From assembly GCF_000466425.1 (NCBI RefSeq), contig NZ_KE992087.1, positions 1 to 49,620 on the forward strand: a stretch of DNA of 49,620 bases. The letters run 5' to 3'. A model generated the notes under the pieces. It had not been told where the DNA came from. It searched no databases and saw only the letters and a list, made by a program, of their open reading frames with translations. A program made the position numbers and the translations under genes. Below, piece by piece: positions 8,289-16,946 of the stretch (its first letter is position 1; every line of letters begins with the position of its first letter). This DNA comes from Capnocytophaga sp. oral taxon 863 str. F0517. GTDB taxonomy: Bacteria; Bacteroidota; Bacteroidia; Flavobacteriales; Flavobacteriaceae.

Positions 8289-8999
8289 ATGATCGAATTC
8301 AAAGATGTCCATAAGAAATATGGCAAGTTAGAAGTCCTCAAAGGGGTGAGCTTTACCATCAAGGATGGGGGCATCATCGCCATCCTAGGCCCTAATGGCT
8401 CCGGGAAAACGACCTCCATGAAGAGCTTCCTCGGTATGGTGGTGCCTACCAAAGGTGACATCCTCTTCAATGGCAAATCTATCAAAAACCAATGGGCTTA
8501 TAGGGAACAAATCTCCTATCTGCCCCAGATAGCCAACTTCCCCAGCAACCTGAAGGTGAAGGAGCTGATTGCCATGATCAAAAACATCAAAAAACTCCCC
8601 TGCCAAGACCAAGAACTCATAGAACTCTTCGGCCTACAAAAACATATGAACAAGTCCTTGGGCAACCTCTCCGGTGGTACCAAGCAGAAGGTAAACTTAG
8701 TGCTGACCTTCATGGTGGATGTTCCTGTACTGGTCTTGGACGAGCCTACCTCCGGACTGGATCCTATCGCTATCCTCGCTCTAAAGAAGCTCATCCTACG
8801 CGAGAAAGAAAAAGGAAAAACGATCCTTATCACCTCTCACATTCTTAGCTTCATTGAGGAACTCTCCGACGAGATCCTCTTTATCTTAGAAGGGAATATC
8901 TACTTCCGCGGCACCCCGCTGCAACTGCTGGAGACTACCCAAAAAGACAATTTCCAAGAAGCCATTGCCGAATTGCTAAAAAACGAAAAATATGATTAA
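8289..8999 (+). CDS. nosF: NosF, ABC transporter ATPase
   Basis: The 236-residue ATP-binding subunit pairs with NosY in NosZ maturation. It has Walker A GPNGSGKTT (residues 35-43), signature LSGGTKQKVN, Walker B VLVLDEPTSGLDP with an intact catalytic Glu, and H-loop ITSH. Its stop overlaps the nosY start by 8 nt, indicating translational coupling. Confidence 0.95.
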   Translation: MIEFKDVHKKYGKLEVLKGVSFTIKDGGIIAILGPNGSGKTTSMKSFLGMVVPTKGDILFNGKSIKNQWAYREQISYLPQIANFPSNLKVKELIAMIKNIKKLPCQDQELIELFGLQKHMNKSLGNLSGGTKQKVNLVLTFMVDVPVLVLDEPTSGLDPIAILALKKLILREKEKGKTILITSHILSFIEELSDEILFILEGNIYFRGTPLQLLETTQKDNFQEAIAELLKNEKYD

Positions 9000-9774
9000 G
9001 ATTATCCGATATACTTTCTTCGACCTCATCCGCAGCAGCTGGACGTATTTCTACTTGGGGTTCTATCTGATTCTAAGTAGTATCCTCTTGTTCCTTAACC
9101 ATGATATTTCCAAGTCGGTCATCACCCTTATGAACGTGATTATCGTGCTTATCCCTCTGATTTCCACCATCTTCGGGGTGATGTATTACTACAATGCACG
9201 AGAGTTCATTGAGCTGCTGCTGGCGCAGCCTATTCCCAGGAAGCACATCTTCTTAGGACAATACTTAGGCATCTCCCTTTCGCTCTCTCTGAGCCTTGTC
9301 ATCGGACTGGGGGTTCCTTTCTTGCTCTATGGGCTATTCCTCTCCCCTGATATATTCAACTTTATCATGCTCATTATCACTGGGGTATTCCTAAGCTTCA
9401 TCTTTGTAGGTTTCTCCTACCTCATCGGGCTTTACTATGAGAACAAGATCAAGGGTTTCAGCTTGGCCATCTTCATTTGGCTCTTCATGGCGGTGATTTT
9501 CGATGGTCTCTTCCTGATTTGCTTTATGGTATTCCGTCAATATCCCTTGGATACCTTCTCTATGGCGATGATTTTGTTCAATCCTGTGGATCTCTCCCGT
9601 ATCCTCGTCCTACTGAAGTTAGACATCTCTGCGCTGATGGGCTACACCGATGCGATTTTCAAGTCCTTCTTCGGCTCCACCGCCGGTATTGCCGCCTCCT
9701 TGGGCTCTCTAAGTCTCTGGGTCGGTGCCATTATCCTGATGATACTAAGAAAAATAAAGAAGAAAGACTTTTAG
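8992..9774 (+). CDS. nosY: NosY, ABC transporter permease
   Basis: The 260-residue protein has six hydrophobic segments and the ABC-2 permease hallmark FIELLLAQPIPRKHIFLGQ near the second membrane helix. It forms the membrane channel of the NosFY transporter, which is thought to move a sulfur species or act on NosD during CuZ assembly. It closes the nos cluster; a repeat hairpin follows at once. Confidence 0.93.
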   Translation: MIKIIRYTFFDLIRSSWTYFYLGFYLILSSILLFLNHDISKSVITLMNVIIVLIPLISTIFGVMYYYNAREFIELLLAQPIPRKHIFLGQYLGISLSLSLSLVIGLGVPFLLYGLFLSPDIFNFIMLIITGVFLSFIFVGFSYLIGLYYENKIKGFSLAIFIWLFMAVIFDGLFLICFMVFRQYPLDTFSMAMILFNPVDLSRILVLLKLDISALMGYTDAIFKSFFGSTAGIAASLGSLSLWVGAIILMILRKIKKKDF

Positions 9775-9777
9775 TTA

Positions 9778-9850
9778 GTTTGAGTTTTGAGTTGTAAGTT
9801 TTGAGTTGTAAGTAACTCAAAATTAAAAACTCAAAACTCAAAACTTTTTT
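9778..9850 (+). terminator. GAGTTTT repeat hairpin after nosY
   Basis: Left-arm copies of TTTTGAG (9778-9793, with more internal copies) and right-arm ACTCAAAACTCAAAAC (9829-9844) form a long inverted repeat followed by TTTTTT. It doubles as the nosY terminator and sits immediately ahead of the oxyR promoter. Confidence 0.7.
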
Positions 9851-9851
9851 G

Positions 9852-9859
9852 TATTTTTG
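9852..9859 (+). promoter_or_regulatory. oxyR -7 box
   Basis: TATTTTTG matches TAnnTTTG and includes the in-frame TTG at 9857, so translation is taken from the ATG at 9887. Confidence 0.65.
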
Positions 9860-9886
9860 CCTTCTAATTCCAAATCACTTTATCTT

Positions 9887-10852
9887 ATGACTATTGTTCA
9901 GTTTCAGTATATTCTGGCCGTTGCCCAATATAAGAACTTCAGTGTAGCGGCAGAAAAATGCTTTGTGACCCAACCTACCCTAAGCATGCAGGTACAGCGC
10001 TTAGAAGAGGAATTGGACGTGCTTATCTTTGATCGTTCCAAAAAGCCGGTACGCGTAACCGAGATAGGAGAAAAAATCCTAAAACAGGCCGAGAGTATCG
10101 TCAACGAATCTGAACGTATCAAGAGCCTCATTGCCCAGCACAAAGGCTTTATCGGAGGGCGTTTCCGCTTGGGAATTATCCCCACCATTGCCCCTACGCT
10201 GCTGCCTATGTTCCTGAACAACTTCACTAAGAAATATCCCAAAGTAGAACTCAAGGTAGAGGAAATGGCCACCCGTGAGTGTATCCGAGAATTGAACGAA
10301 GGAAGCCTCGATGTGGCTATTGTAGCGACCCCCTTGGGAGAGAAAAACCTCATCGAACGTGTCCTATACGAGGAACCTTTTGTAGCCTATATCCCCAATG
10401 AGAGATACCACCTAAAGGAAAAACAGAAGATAAAAGTCTCCGACCTCAAGCTCCATGATATGCTCATGCTTCAGGACGGACACTGTTTTCGCGATAGCGT
10501 ACTGAATCTCTGCCAGGAACTGGCTCATCAGGAGAAGGGGAAAGGCCTTCCCGTGGAAATCAAAAGTGGTAGCTTCGAGACCCTTATCCGCCTCTCCAAC
10601 GAAGGTATGGGCATGACCCTACTCCCCTACCTACATACGCTCAACTTAGGGGAGAAAGAAATAAAAAACCTACACTATTTCGAGGATCCTGCCCCCGCTC
10701 GTGAAGTCAGCCTCCTATACCACAATCACGAACTGAAAATCAATATTATCAATGCCTTACACGAGGTCATTGCTGGGGTTGTTCGCGGTGCAATTACCTT
10801 CCACGACCTCCATATCATTGACCCTATACTCAAGAAAAAAAGCAAGAAATAG
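9887..10852 (+). CDS. oxyR: OxyR, LysR-type peroxide-sensing regulator
   Basis: The 321-residue protein has an N-terminal LysR helix-turn-helix (VAAEKCFVTQPTLSMQVQRL) and a periplasmic-binding-like sensor domain. Cys200 and Cys209 sit in GHCFRDSVLNLC with the same nine-residue spacing as the redox pair of E. coli OxyR (Cys199 and Cys208), which supports peroxide sensing by disulfide formation. It follows the nos cluster with its own promoter; whether it also controls nos is not shown by the sequence. Its TAG stop lies at the outer edge of the repeat hairpin shared with ppx. Confidence 0.92.
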   Translation: MTIVQFQYILAVAQYKNFSVAAEKCFVTQPTLSMQVQRLEEELDVLIFDRSKKPVRVTEIGEKILKQAESIVNESERIKSLIAQHKGFIGGRFRLGIIPTIAPTLLPMFLNNFTKKYPKVELKVEEMATRECIRELNEGSLDVAIVATPLGEKNLIERVLYEEPFVAYIPNERYHLKEKQKIKVSDLKLHDMLMLQDGHCFRDSVLNLCQELAHQEKGKGLPVEIKSGSFETLIRLSNEGMGMTLLPYLHTLNLGEKEIKNLHYFEDPAPAREVSLLYHNHELKINIINALHEVIAGVVRGAITFHDLHIIDPILKKKSKK

Positions 10853-10889
10853 TTTTGAGTTTTGAGTTATTAATTCAAAACTCAAAACT
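10851..10889. terminator. Bidirectional repeat hairpin between oxyR and ppx
   Basis: A 15-bp perfect stem (10851-10865 with 10875-10889) has a 9-nt loop. The stops of the convergent genes oxyR (10850-10852) and ppx (10888-10890) lie on the two outer ends of the stem, so one element can serve both transcripts. The A/T-rich tracts within the arms supply U-runs in both directions. Confidence 0.75.
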
Positions 10890-11772
10890 AAGAATTTAAG
10901 TAGAGTTGTCTTACAATCCCATCGGCCAAGCCTACTTTAGGGACAAGGATATGCTTGATTTTAGCCCATTTCATGGCCTTGATATAGATAGGCAATGCCA
11001 AAGGAAGAATATCAGCGCGGTCCGGGTTGAGTTCCAGGTCACGGATACGCTCCTCATAGGTCATCTGGTTGATTTGCTCGAGGTATTCCTCCAAGAAGTG
11101 TAGGGTAAGCGGTACATCCTTGCGCTTACCGGTGGATTTGGATATCTTATTGATATTCCCGCCGGAGCCTATCGCTTCCATATCCTTGAGGTCTTTGGTA
11201 TAGAGGCGTATCCAGTCCTTCACCTTGTCCCACAACTGCTCGTCAGCCTTGCCCTTGAGCAGGCGTACCCCCCCTATGGGGAAAGACCTGGCTGCCCTAA
11301 CCTCGCCTTGGGCATATACGGTAAACTCCGTACTTCCTCCCCCCACATCTATATAGAGGTAGTTCTTATCTCCCTCCAAGAGGGTATGTAGGTCTGTATT
11401 GGCAATAATAGCAGCCTCCTCCGCCCCATCTATAATTTCTATAAAGATCCCCGTCTGCTGGGCTACTTCCTCCACTACTTCCTTCCCATTGGTTGCTTCT
11501 CGCATCGCCGAGGTAGCACAAGCCCGATAGGCCTCCACCCCTTGTACTTTCATCAGTAAGCGATAAGCCTCCATCGCATCCTTTAGGCGAACCGTATTCT
11601 CGGGGCTTATCTTCCCCTGTTCGAAGACATCCGCCCCCAAGCGGATAGGAACCCGCACCAAGCTCCCCTTGGAGAAAATAGGCTCCTTGCCCTCTTCCTC
11701 TAATACATTGGCAATAAGGAGACGAACCCCATTGGAACCAATATCTATTCCTGCAAATTTTCGTATATTCAT
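10888..11772 (-). CDS. ppx: Exopolyphosphatase / guanosine pentaphosphate phosphohydrolase family (Ppx/GppA)
   Basis: This ASKHA-fold enzyme removes terminal phosphates from polyphosphate or pppGpp. The 294 residues cover only the N-terminal catalytic domains: AGIDIGSNGVRLLIA, ATSAMREATNG, the glutamate-bearing segment IIDGAEEAAII, YIDVGGGSTEF and AIGSGGNINKI. It lacks the C-terminal HD-like domain of the long E. coli forms, as is usual for short Bacteroidota Ppx. A TATCTTTG box precedes it on the minus strand. Confidence 0.9.
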   Translation of the reverse strand: MNIRKFAGIDIGSNGVRLLIANVLEEEGKEPIFSKGSLVRVPIRLGADVFEQGKISPENTVRLKDAMEAYRLLMKVQGVEAYRACATSAMREATNGKEVVEEVAQQTGIFIEIIDGAEEAAIIANTDLHTLLEGDKNYLYIDVGGGSTEFTVYAQGEVRAARSFPIGGVRLLKGKADEQLWDKVKDWIRLYTKDLKDMEAIGSGGNINKISKSTGKRKDVPLTLHFLEEYLEQINQMTYEERIRDLELNPDRADILPLALPIYIKAMKWAKIKHILVPKVGLADGIVRQLYLNS

Positions 11773-11806
11773 GGTTTTGTTATGTTAGTTTTACTTTGCA
11801 AAGCTA

Positions 11807-11814
11807 CAAAGATA
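11807..11814 (-). promoter_or_regulatory. ppx -7 box
   Basis: TATCTTTG on the minus strand, 35 nt before the ppx ATG. Confidence 0.65.
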
Positions 11815-11851
11815 AAACAATAAAAAAAGCTAATAAATGCCAATTAAAACA

Positions 11852-11882
11852 CAAAAACCTTCTGCAACACAGTCACAGAAGG
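11852..11882 (-). terminator. hemB terminator
   Basis: On the minus strand CCTTCTG (read at 11882-11876) pairs with CAGAAGG (11864-11858), followed by TTTTTG. It ends hemB before ppx. Confidence 0.7.
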
Positions 11883-11915
11883 AATTTAAAAAATTAAGTA
11901 GAATGAAAAAGAAAT

Positions 11916-12902
11916 TTATAACAGTTTGACAACGTCTTTGGCAAAATAAGAGGCGATAAGGTCAGCCCCCGCTCTCTTAATAGCATAGATTTGCTCCAGC
12001 ATAATCGCATCGTGGTCTAACCACCCGCGTTGTGCTGCTGCCTTGATCATAGCATATTCTCCAGATACTTGATATACGGAAACAGGTACCTGTACCGCAT
12101 TCTTCACCTCACGTACCACATCCAAATATACAATACCGGGCTTTACCATCACCATATCAGCACCCTCGGCCACATCCATAGCCACCTCTTTGAGGGCTTC
12201 TATACGATTGGCAAAATCCATCTGATAGGTTTTCTTATCCTTAGGAATATCCTGCATATCTACCGGAGCACTATCCAAGGCATCGCGGAAAGGCCCATAG
12301 AGTGCCGAAGCATATTTGGCCGAATAGGCCATAATACCCGCATTTTTATAGTTATTTTCGTCCAAGACACGGCGTATTTCCTCTATACGACCATCCATCA
12401 TATCGCTGGGAGCCACCCAGTCGGCACCGGCTTGTATATGAGAAAGACTCATTTGAGCCAATACCGATACCGTCTCATCATTGAGTACCACCCCTTCTTT
12501 GATGATACCATCATGCCCATAGATAGAATAAGGGTCGAGCGCCACATCGGTCATCACCAGCATTTGAGGGGTCGCCTCTTTGACTGTTTTGACAGCTCGC
12601 TGCATCAGTCCCTCAGGATTAAGCGCTTCCGTTCCTTGATTATCTTTCAGGTTATCAGGCACTTTTACAAATAGCAATACAGATTTGATGCCTAAGCTCC
12701 ACAATTCCTTTACCTCCTTGGCCAATATATCCAAGCTATAGCGATAATAGTCCGGCATGGAGGGGATTTCCTCTTTTACGCCCTTACCCTCTACCACAAA
12801 GAGCGGTACGATAAAATCATTAGGCGTTACAGTAGTTTCTCTTACCAAGGCGCGTATGGTGTCATTTACACGCAATCTGCGATTTCTTCTAAGTAGGTTC
12901 AC
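11916..12902 (-). CDS. hemB: Delta-aminolevulinic acid dehydratase (porphobilinogen synthase) HemB
   Basis: HemB condenses two 5-aminolevulinate molecules into porphobilinogen in heme synthesis. The 328-residue protein carries the Schiff-base lysines in MAYSAKYASALYGPF and MVKPGIVYLD. The metal segment reads DVALDPYSIYGHDG: the three Cys of zinc-type enzymes are absent and Asp residues stand in their place, the pattern of the magnesium-dependent class. It lies apart from hemD/hemE and hemH, which are elsewhere in the window. Confidence 0.96.
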   Translation of the reverse strand: MNLLRRNRRLRVNDTIRALVRETTVTPNDFIVPLFVVEGKGVKEEIPSMPDYYRYSLDILAKEVKELWSLGIKSVLLFVKVPDNLKDNQGTEALNPEGLMQRAVKTVKEATPQMLVMTDVALDPYSIYGHDGIIKEGVVLNDETVSVLAQMSLSHIQAGADWVAPSDMMDGRIEEIRRVLDENNYKNAGIMAYSAKYASALYGPFRDALDSAPVDMQDIPKDKKTYQMDFANRIEALKEVAMDVAEGADMVMVKPGIVYLDVVREVKNAVQVPVSVYQVSGEYAMIKAAAQRGWLDHDAIMLEQIYAIKRAGADLIASYFAKDVVKLL

Positions 12903-12974
12903 TTTTTTAGGATTTAAGGGTTATAGGATTACAGATAACAAACCTCTAATCCGTAACCACTAATTCAACGAGTG

Positions 12975-12982
12975 CAAAGATA
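12975..12982 (-). promoter_or_regulatory. hemB -7 box
   Basis: TATCTTTG on the minus strand, about 75 nt before the hemB ATG. The leader in between holds loose copies of TAACC/TAATCC words. Confidence 0.6.
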
Positions 12983-13025
12983 CGTTTTTTTCTGTTAAAA
13001 AAGAAATTATATCTGTTAGATTTTG

Positions 13026-13033
13026 TACTTTTG
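13026..13033 (+). promoter_or_regulatory. -7 box of the PorT-like gene
   Basis: TACTTTTG, 17 nt ahead of the ATG at 13051, divergent from the hemB promoter. Confidence 0.55.
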
Positions 13034-13050
13034 TCCGTAAAAAATAACAT

Positions 13051-13746
13051 ATGCGGTTTTATATGCTTTGGATAGGCTGTCTCTTAACAGCAGTAGCCTC
13101 GGCACAGAGCGACTCCCTACAGATAGACCATAGTATAGATACTAAGTATTTAGAAGACCAATTTTACCTTGGGGTAAGCTATGATTGGCTTGTATCCAAG
13201 CCCGAGAATATGAAGCAACACAGCTTCTCCCGAAGCTTCTTCGGAGGCTATCAGCGGGATATTCCCTTGAATAAGGCGCGCAATATAGGGCTAGCCGCAG
13301 GGGTGGGGCTCTCCTATGAATTGCTTTACATTAATCTCAAGGCTACCCCATCTGATACAGGCACTCTATACGACTTGGTCTCTATCGAAAAAGCCCGAAT
13401 CCATAAGAACTATTACGAGCACTACCGAGTGGACTTCCCTATCGAATTCCGCTGGCGTACCTCCACCCCTTATACCCATAAGTTTTGGCGTATTTATACA
13501 GGACTTAGGCCCTCCATTGCTTTTGTCTCTGGCTATAAGTTGGACAGTTCTTCCCAAAACTATACCCTCTCTTTGGAATCCCTCAAGGAATTTCAGTGTG
13601 GCCTCTATGCCGCTATAGGGCATAATACCTGGAACATCTATGTCCAATATGGTCTGCGCCCTCTCTTTAAGGATACCTATAGCCAAGAGGGCACCTCTTT
13701 GGAGAGTCATATGCTAAATATCGGACTTATTTTTTATATTCTGTAA
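13051..13746 (+). CDS. PorT-like outer-membrane beta-barrel protein
   Basis: The 231-residue protein has a signal peptide ending ASAQ and then about eight amphipathic strands (FYLGVSYDWLVS, NIGLAAGVGLSYELLYINL, VDFPIEFRWRTS, KFWRIYTGLRPSIAF, MLNIGLIFYIL). The combination of DIPLN, a PIEFRWR strand and FWRIYTGLR is like the PorT/SprT group of small barrels, which assist type IX secretion in Bacteroidota. The family assignment rests on pattern memory, so a general small porin remains possible. No other secretion gene is nearby. Confidence 0.55.
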   Translation: MRFYMLWIGCLLTAVASAQSDSLQIDHSIDTKYLEDQFYLGVSYDWLVSKPENMKQHSFSRSFFGGYQRDIPLNKARNIGLAAGVGLSYELLYINLKATPSDTGTLYDLVSIEKARIHKNYYEHYRVDFPIEFRWRTSTPYTHKFWRIYTGLRPSIAFVSGYKLDSSSQNYTLSLESLKEFQCGLYAAIGHNTWNIYVQYGLRPLFKDTYSQEGTSLESHMLNIGLIFYIL

Positions 13747-13752
13747 TTTTTT

Positions 13753-13783
13753 TTGGTCAATTCAAATAAAAATTCTATTTTTG
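13753..13783 (+). promoter_or_regulatory. mscL promoter
   Basis: TTG at 13753-13755 and TATTTTTG at 13776-13783 are 20 nt apart. It excludes the in-frame TTG at 13753 as a start. Confidence 0.75.
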
Positions 13784-13812
13784 CCCCCAAATTTAAAACA
13801 ATATTGTTATTT

Positions 13813-14187
13813 ATGGGATTTTTAAAAGAATTCAAAGAATTTGCTGTAAAAGGCAATGTAGTTGATTTGGCTATAGGGGTGATCATTGGGGCTGCATTTG
13901 GCGCCATCGTATCTTCCTTAGTAGCTGATGTGATCACACCTTTACTACTCAACCCAGCGCTAAAGGCCGCTCAGGTGGATAAGCTCGATGCCCTCATATG
14001 GAATGGGGTCGCTTATGGAAAATTCTTAGCCGCGGTGATCAACTTCTTATTTGTAGCCTTTGTACTCTTTATGTTGGTTAAAGGTATCAACAAGTTGAAG
14101 AAGAAGGAAGAAGAAGCCCCCGCTGCTCCAGCAGGGCCTACTCAAGAAGAACTATTGGCTGAGATCCGAGATCTGTTAAAAAAATAG
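13813..14187 (+). CDS. mscL: Large-conductance mechanosensitive channel MscL
   Basis: MscL opens on membrane tension and releases solutes during hypo-osmotic shock. The 124-residue protein begins [41 protein letters not shown]-like, with the pore-lining first helix and glycine hinge. A second helix ([21 protein letters not shown]) follows, with an Ala/Pro linker and the C-terminal bundle helix [14 protein letters not shown] strong terminator follows. Confidence 0.96.
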   Translation: MGFLKEFKEFAVKGNVVDLAIGVIIGAAFGAIVSSLVADVITPLLLNPALKAAQVDKLDALIWNGVAYGKFLAAVINFLFVAFVLFMLVKGINKLKKKEEEAPAAPAGPTQEELLAEIRDLLKK

Positions 14188-14210
14188 TTTTCCATTTTAT
14201 TTATTGCAGA

Positions 14211-14246
14211 AAATTGCCTCCTATCCTTTGGGAGGTAATTTTTTTA
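14211..14246 (+). terminator. mscL terminator
   Basis: AAATTGCCTCC (14211-14221) pairs with GGAGGTAATTT (14231-14241) and is followed by a T-run. Confidence 0.85.
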
Positions 14247-14278
14247 ATAACACTACCCTTAGATGTAAGAAAAATTAT

Positions 14279-14286
14279 TATCTTTG
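14279..14286 (+). promoter_or_regulatory. -7 box of the AT-rich island
   Basis: TATCTTTG, 24 nt ahead of the ATG at 14311, so the damaged gene still has a consensus promoter. Confidence 0.55.
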
Positions 14287-14310
14287 CTCTCTGTTAACGT
14301 CTCTTCTTTT

Positions 14311-14625
14311 ATGTCTCATTACACAAGAATAACAGCCAATAGTGATACTATTGTAATTAATCTATCGCAATATTTGTATGATGCAGGCAAAACAGAATCG
14401 ATGGTTATTGGACATTCAACCGAAGCAAACCCTAATTTACCTTCAACTAAAAGAAAGAAGAAACTGATTGATAAAGAATAGAAGGAACGAGCCAATATAT
14501 CACAAGATTACCGTCACGGAGAACGAAAGTTTTATAATAATGGAAAAGTTATCTTAACAACAACTAAGGAAGGCAGAATTACAGGTGAAGAAATTAGAGA
14601 GGCATTAAAAAATACAAGTTTATGA
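14311..14625 (+). pseudogene. Unknown small gene interrupted by an in-frame amber codon
   Basis: From the ATG at 14311 the frame gives 56 residues (starting MSHYTRITANSDTIVINLSQ) to a TAG at 14479-14481. The same frame then stays open for 47 more codons, with coding-like sequence (DYRHGERKFYNNGKVILTTT), to a TGA at 14623-14625 that overlaps the ATG of the next gene. Together they look like one 104-codon gene broken by a single base change, or read through. No family recognised. The base composition is clearly AT-richer than in mscL or ychF. Confidence 0.5.
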
Positions 14626-14945
14626 TTATTATCTTTTTGATTTTTTTTCTTATTTGCTATTTAATAAGTTTTCTTATTGTAAAAAGATTTATCAAAAAGA
14701 ATAAATGGCAATGGTTTTTTATTATTGGGTGGATAGTAGCCTTATTAGGGTTTATCATAAATGTATTTTTACATCACGACTTTGGAATGGATGGGTTTGC
14801 AAATATTAGTGATTTAAAAATAGCATTGGTGTTTTCTATTTATGAAACTATATTAGAACCACTCCATCACATTTTATTTTTAGTTGCAGTAATTTGGTTT
14901 ATTGTAGAATGGTATAAAAAGAAAAAAATATTCAAACAGATCTAA
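14622..14945 (+). CDS. Small membrane protein of the AT-rich island
   Basis: The 107-residue protein has three hydrophobic helices (about 1-19, 31-49 and 84-96) and a basic, Lys-rich tail (WYKKKKIFKQI). Its ATG overlaps the stop of the upstream frame (ATGA), an arrangement often seen in translationally coupled effector/immunity or toxin/antitoxin pairs; here that is only a possibility. No family recognised. Confidence 0.5.
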   Translation: MIIIFLIFFLICYLISFLIVKRFIKKNKWQWFFIIGWIVALLGFIINVFLHHDFGMDGFANISDLKIALVFSIYETILEPLHHILFLVAVIWFIVEWYKKKKIFKQI

Positions 14946-15031
14946 TGACACTATAGAATTGGATATCATTTTTTGGTATCTTTTCAAATCCGTAAAGAAA
15001 TTACTATCATTACCGACCAAAGCTCCTATAG

Positions 15032-15301
15032 GTCATTCTTAGTCTCAATAATAAGGATTACCTCATAGAAGCTACTCTTAGTGATAATGACAATCAACGA
15101 AAAATGGAAGCAGAACCTGTACCCCGACACTTAGCTAGACATATGCTGGAAGTGAATGCCAACAGTATGGATCTTTTCGTCGCAAGAGAACTATATTCCA
15201 ATCATTTAACAGATTTTAATCATGTCATAGTAGATCAAGAAACAAAGAATTTAAAAACGCTTCAGATCCAAAATTCACGGAACGATTTAAAGAAATTGTA
15301 A
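15032..15301 (+). pseudogene. Decayed gene fragment
   Basis: The frame is open from just after a TAG at 15029 and reads VILSLNNKDYLIEATLSDND, passing an ATG at 15104 and continuing with RHLARHMLEVNANSMDLFVA to a TAA at 15299-15301. Protein-like sequence starts upstream of the only ATG, and a different upstream frame also reads like protein (KEITIITDQSSY), so the original gene seems to have lost its start or suffered a frameshift. No family recognised. Confidence 0.4.
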
Positions 15302-15421
15302 ACCAAAACACTTTTAGATACAAAAGTAATTATAGGGTCATACATAAGAGATAATATAGTAAATCCTCCGAACTTCAGGGGATTTATCATCTTAAAGTCC
15401 TAATATTTTCTATTAGAATAC
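15302..15421. other. Non-coding gap before the tRNA-His terminator
   Basis: I see no gene, tRNA or strong hairpin here; it is AT-rich continuation of the decayed island. Confidence 0.5.
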
Positions 15422-15455
15422 AAAAAACTCCTGACAAACAGCTATTTGTCAGGAG
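15422..15455 (-). terminator. tRNA-His terminator
   Basis: CTCCTGACAAA (15428-15438) and TTTGTCAGGAG (15445-15455) form an 11-bp stem with a 6-nt loop. On the minus strand it is followed by TTTTTT, immediately after the tRNA 3' end. Confidence 0.85.
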
Positions 15456-15460
15456 TTTTG

Positions 15461-15535
<75 letters not shown>

Positions 15536-15677
15536 ATCTATTTCGGGTGCAAAGGTAAGACTTTTTTTCTAATTAAAAAAACTTTTTTCAAGAAAAAATA
15601 TATTTTCCATAGTTTGATTTGCAACAAATTGATTTTTAATCATTTATCACGATTCGCAATTCATGTCCCCTAAAAAA

Positions 15678-15708
15678 TTGCTCATTTGTCATTATTGTTG
15701 TATCTTTG
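15678..15708 (+). promoter_or_regulatory. ychF promoter
   Basis: TTG at 15678-15680 and TATCTTTG at 15701-15708, 20 nt apart; a textbook example of the host consensus. Confidence 0.8.
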
Positions 15709-15731
15709 CCCCTCTAAAACTTCATAAGATA

Positions 15732-16823
15732 ATGAAAGCAGGTATCGTAGGGCTCCCCAATGTGGGAAAATCAACACTATTTAATTGTTTGTCAAACGCT
15801 AAGGCACAAAGTGCCAACTTCCCTTTTTGTACCATAGAACCCAACTTGGGGGTGGTCAATGTTCCTGATGTGCGCCTTGAGAAGCTCGAAGCGCTCGTCA
15901 ATCCGGAGCGTGTACAGCCCGCTACAGTGGAGATTGTGGATATTGCAGGTCTTGTCAAAGGTGCCAGCAAGGGAGAAGGCCTCGGGAACCAATTCTTAGG
16001 TAATATACGTGAATGCCACGCTATTATCCATGTGTTGCGCTGCTTCGACAATGACAATATCGTCCATGTGGATGGCTCTGTAAACCCTATTCGAGACAAA
16101 GAAACCATAGATATAGAACTACAACTCAAGGACTTGGAGACTGTAGAGAAACGCCTCGAGAAGGTAACCCGTGCCGCCAAGGCAGGCGATAAGGTTGCTC
16201 AAAAGGAATTGGCGCTCTTAGGTCGCTATAAGGAAGCGCTTCTTCAGGGGATTTCTGCACGTGCTGTTGCGCTCTCTGAAGAGGAGGCCGAACTCAGCCA
16301 AAGCTATCAGCTACTTACAGCCAAGCCCATTCTCTATGTCTGCAATGTAGATGAGGCCGCTGCGGCTAATGGAAACAAATATGTGGAGCAGGTCAGGGAA
16401 GCAGTCAAAGACGAAAACGCCCAAGTCATCGTCCTTGCAGTGGCCACTGAGGCCGATATAGCTGAATTGGAAACTTACGAAGAGCGACAGATGTTCCTGC
16501 AAGACATGGGACTGAGCGAACCTGGGGCTTCAGTACTGATCCGTGCTGCCTATAAGCTCCTAAGCCTACAGACCTATTTTACTGCTGGAGTCAAGGAAGT
16601 ACGTGCTTGGACAATTCCTGTGGGAGCCACCGCACCTCAGGCGGCAGGGGTGATACACTCCGATTTCGAACGTGGTTTTATCCGTGCCGAAGTGATTGCC
16701 TATGAGGACTTTATCTCCTATGGCAGCGAAAGCAAGGTCAAGGAAGCCGGCAAAATGCGTGTAGAAGGCAAGGAATATATCGTCAAAGACGGTGATATCA
16801 TGCACTTTAGATTCAATGTATAG
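15732..16823 (+). CDS. ychF: Redox-regulated ATPase YchF
   Basis: YchF is an Obg-related P-loop protein that binds ATP and the ribosome and modulates stress responses. The 363 residues match the E. coli length. It has G1 GLPNVGKST, the switch segment [20 protein letters not shown], the ATP-specifying region with NVDE (in place of NKxD) and a C-terminal TGS domain ([20 protein letters not shown]). The ATG at 15732 is preferred because the longer frame from 15663 runs through the promoter. Confidence 0.96.
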   Translation: MKAGIVGLPNVGKSTLFNCLSNAKAQSANFPFCTIEPNLGVVNVPDVRLEKLEALVNPERVQPATVEIVDIAGLVKGASKGEGLGNQFLGNIRECHAIIHVLRCFDNDNIVHVDGSVNPIRDKETIDIELQLKDLETVEKRLEKVTRAAKAGDKVAQKELALLGRYKEALLQGISARAVALSEEEAELSQSYQLLTAKPILYVCNVDEAAAANGNKYVEQVREAVKDENAQVIVLAVATEADIAELETYEERQMFLQDMGLSEPGASVLIRAAYKLLSLQTYFTAGVKEVRAWTIPVGATAPQAAGVIHSDFERGFIRAEVIAYEDFISYGSESKVKEAGKMRVEGKEYIVKDGDIMHFRFNV

Positions 16824-16912
16824 CTTAGTGACTAATGACTAACGATTAGTGACTAATCCACCCCATCACTAAAACTATTTATCATTAATCATTTGTCATT
16901 AATCATTAATTT
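16824..16912. repeat. ATTAGTGACTA / ATCATTAATC word repeats
   Basis: Two word families fill the gap after ychF: GTGACTAATGACTAACGATTAGTGACTAA and then ATTAATCATTTGTCATTAATCATTAAT. The TTG inside a copy at 16893-16895 serves as the upstream element of the next promoter. Confidence 0.6.
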
Positions 16913-16922
16913 TGTACTTTTG
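16893..16922 (+). promoter_or_regulatory. Promoter of the MCE-domain gene
   Basis: TTG at 16893-16895 and TACTTTTG at 16915-16922 are 19 nt apart, so the in-frame TTG at 16893 is not the start. Confidence 0.65.
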
Positions 16923-16946
16923 CCCCGAACTTTTATTCATAACACC

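Noticed and set aside
9477-9797. 106-codon plus-strand open frame inside nosY
   Set aside because: It is out of frame with the membrane-helix pattern of NosY, has implausible residue use and no start signal; it is a shadow of nosY.
12030-12674. 214-codon open frame on the plus strand opposite hemB
   Set aside because: HemB on the other strand is unmistakable; this frame is rich in His/Ile/Tyr from reversed codons and has no domain.
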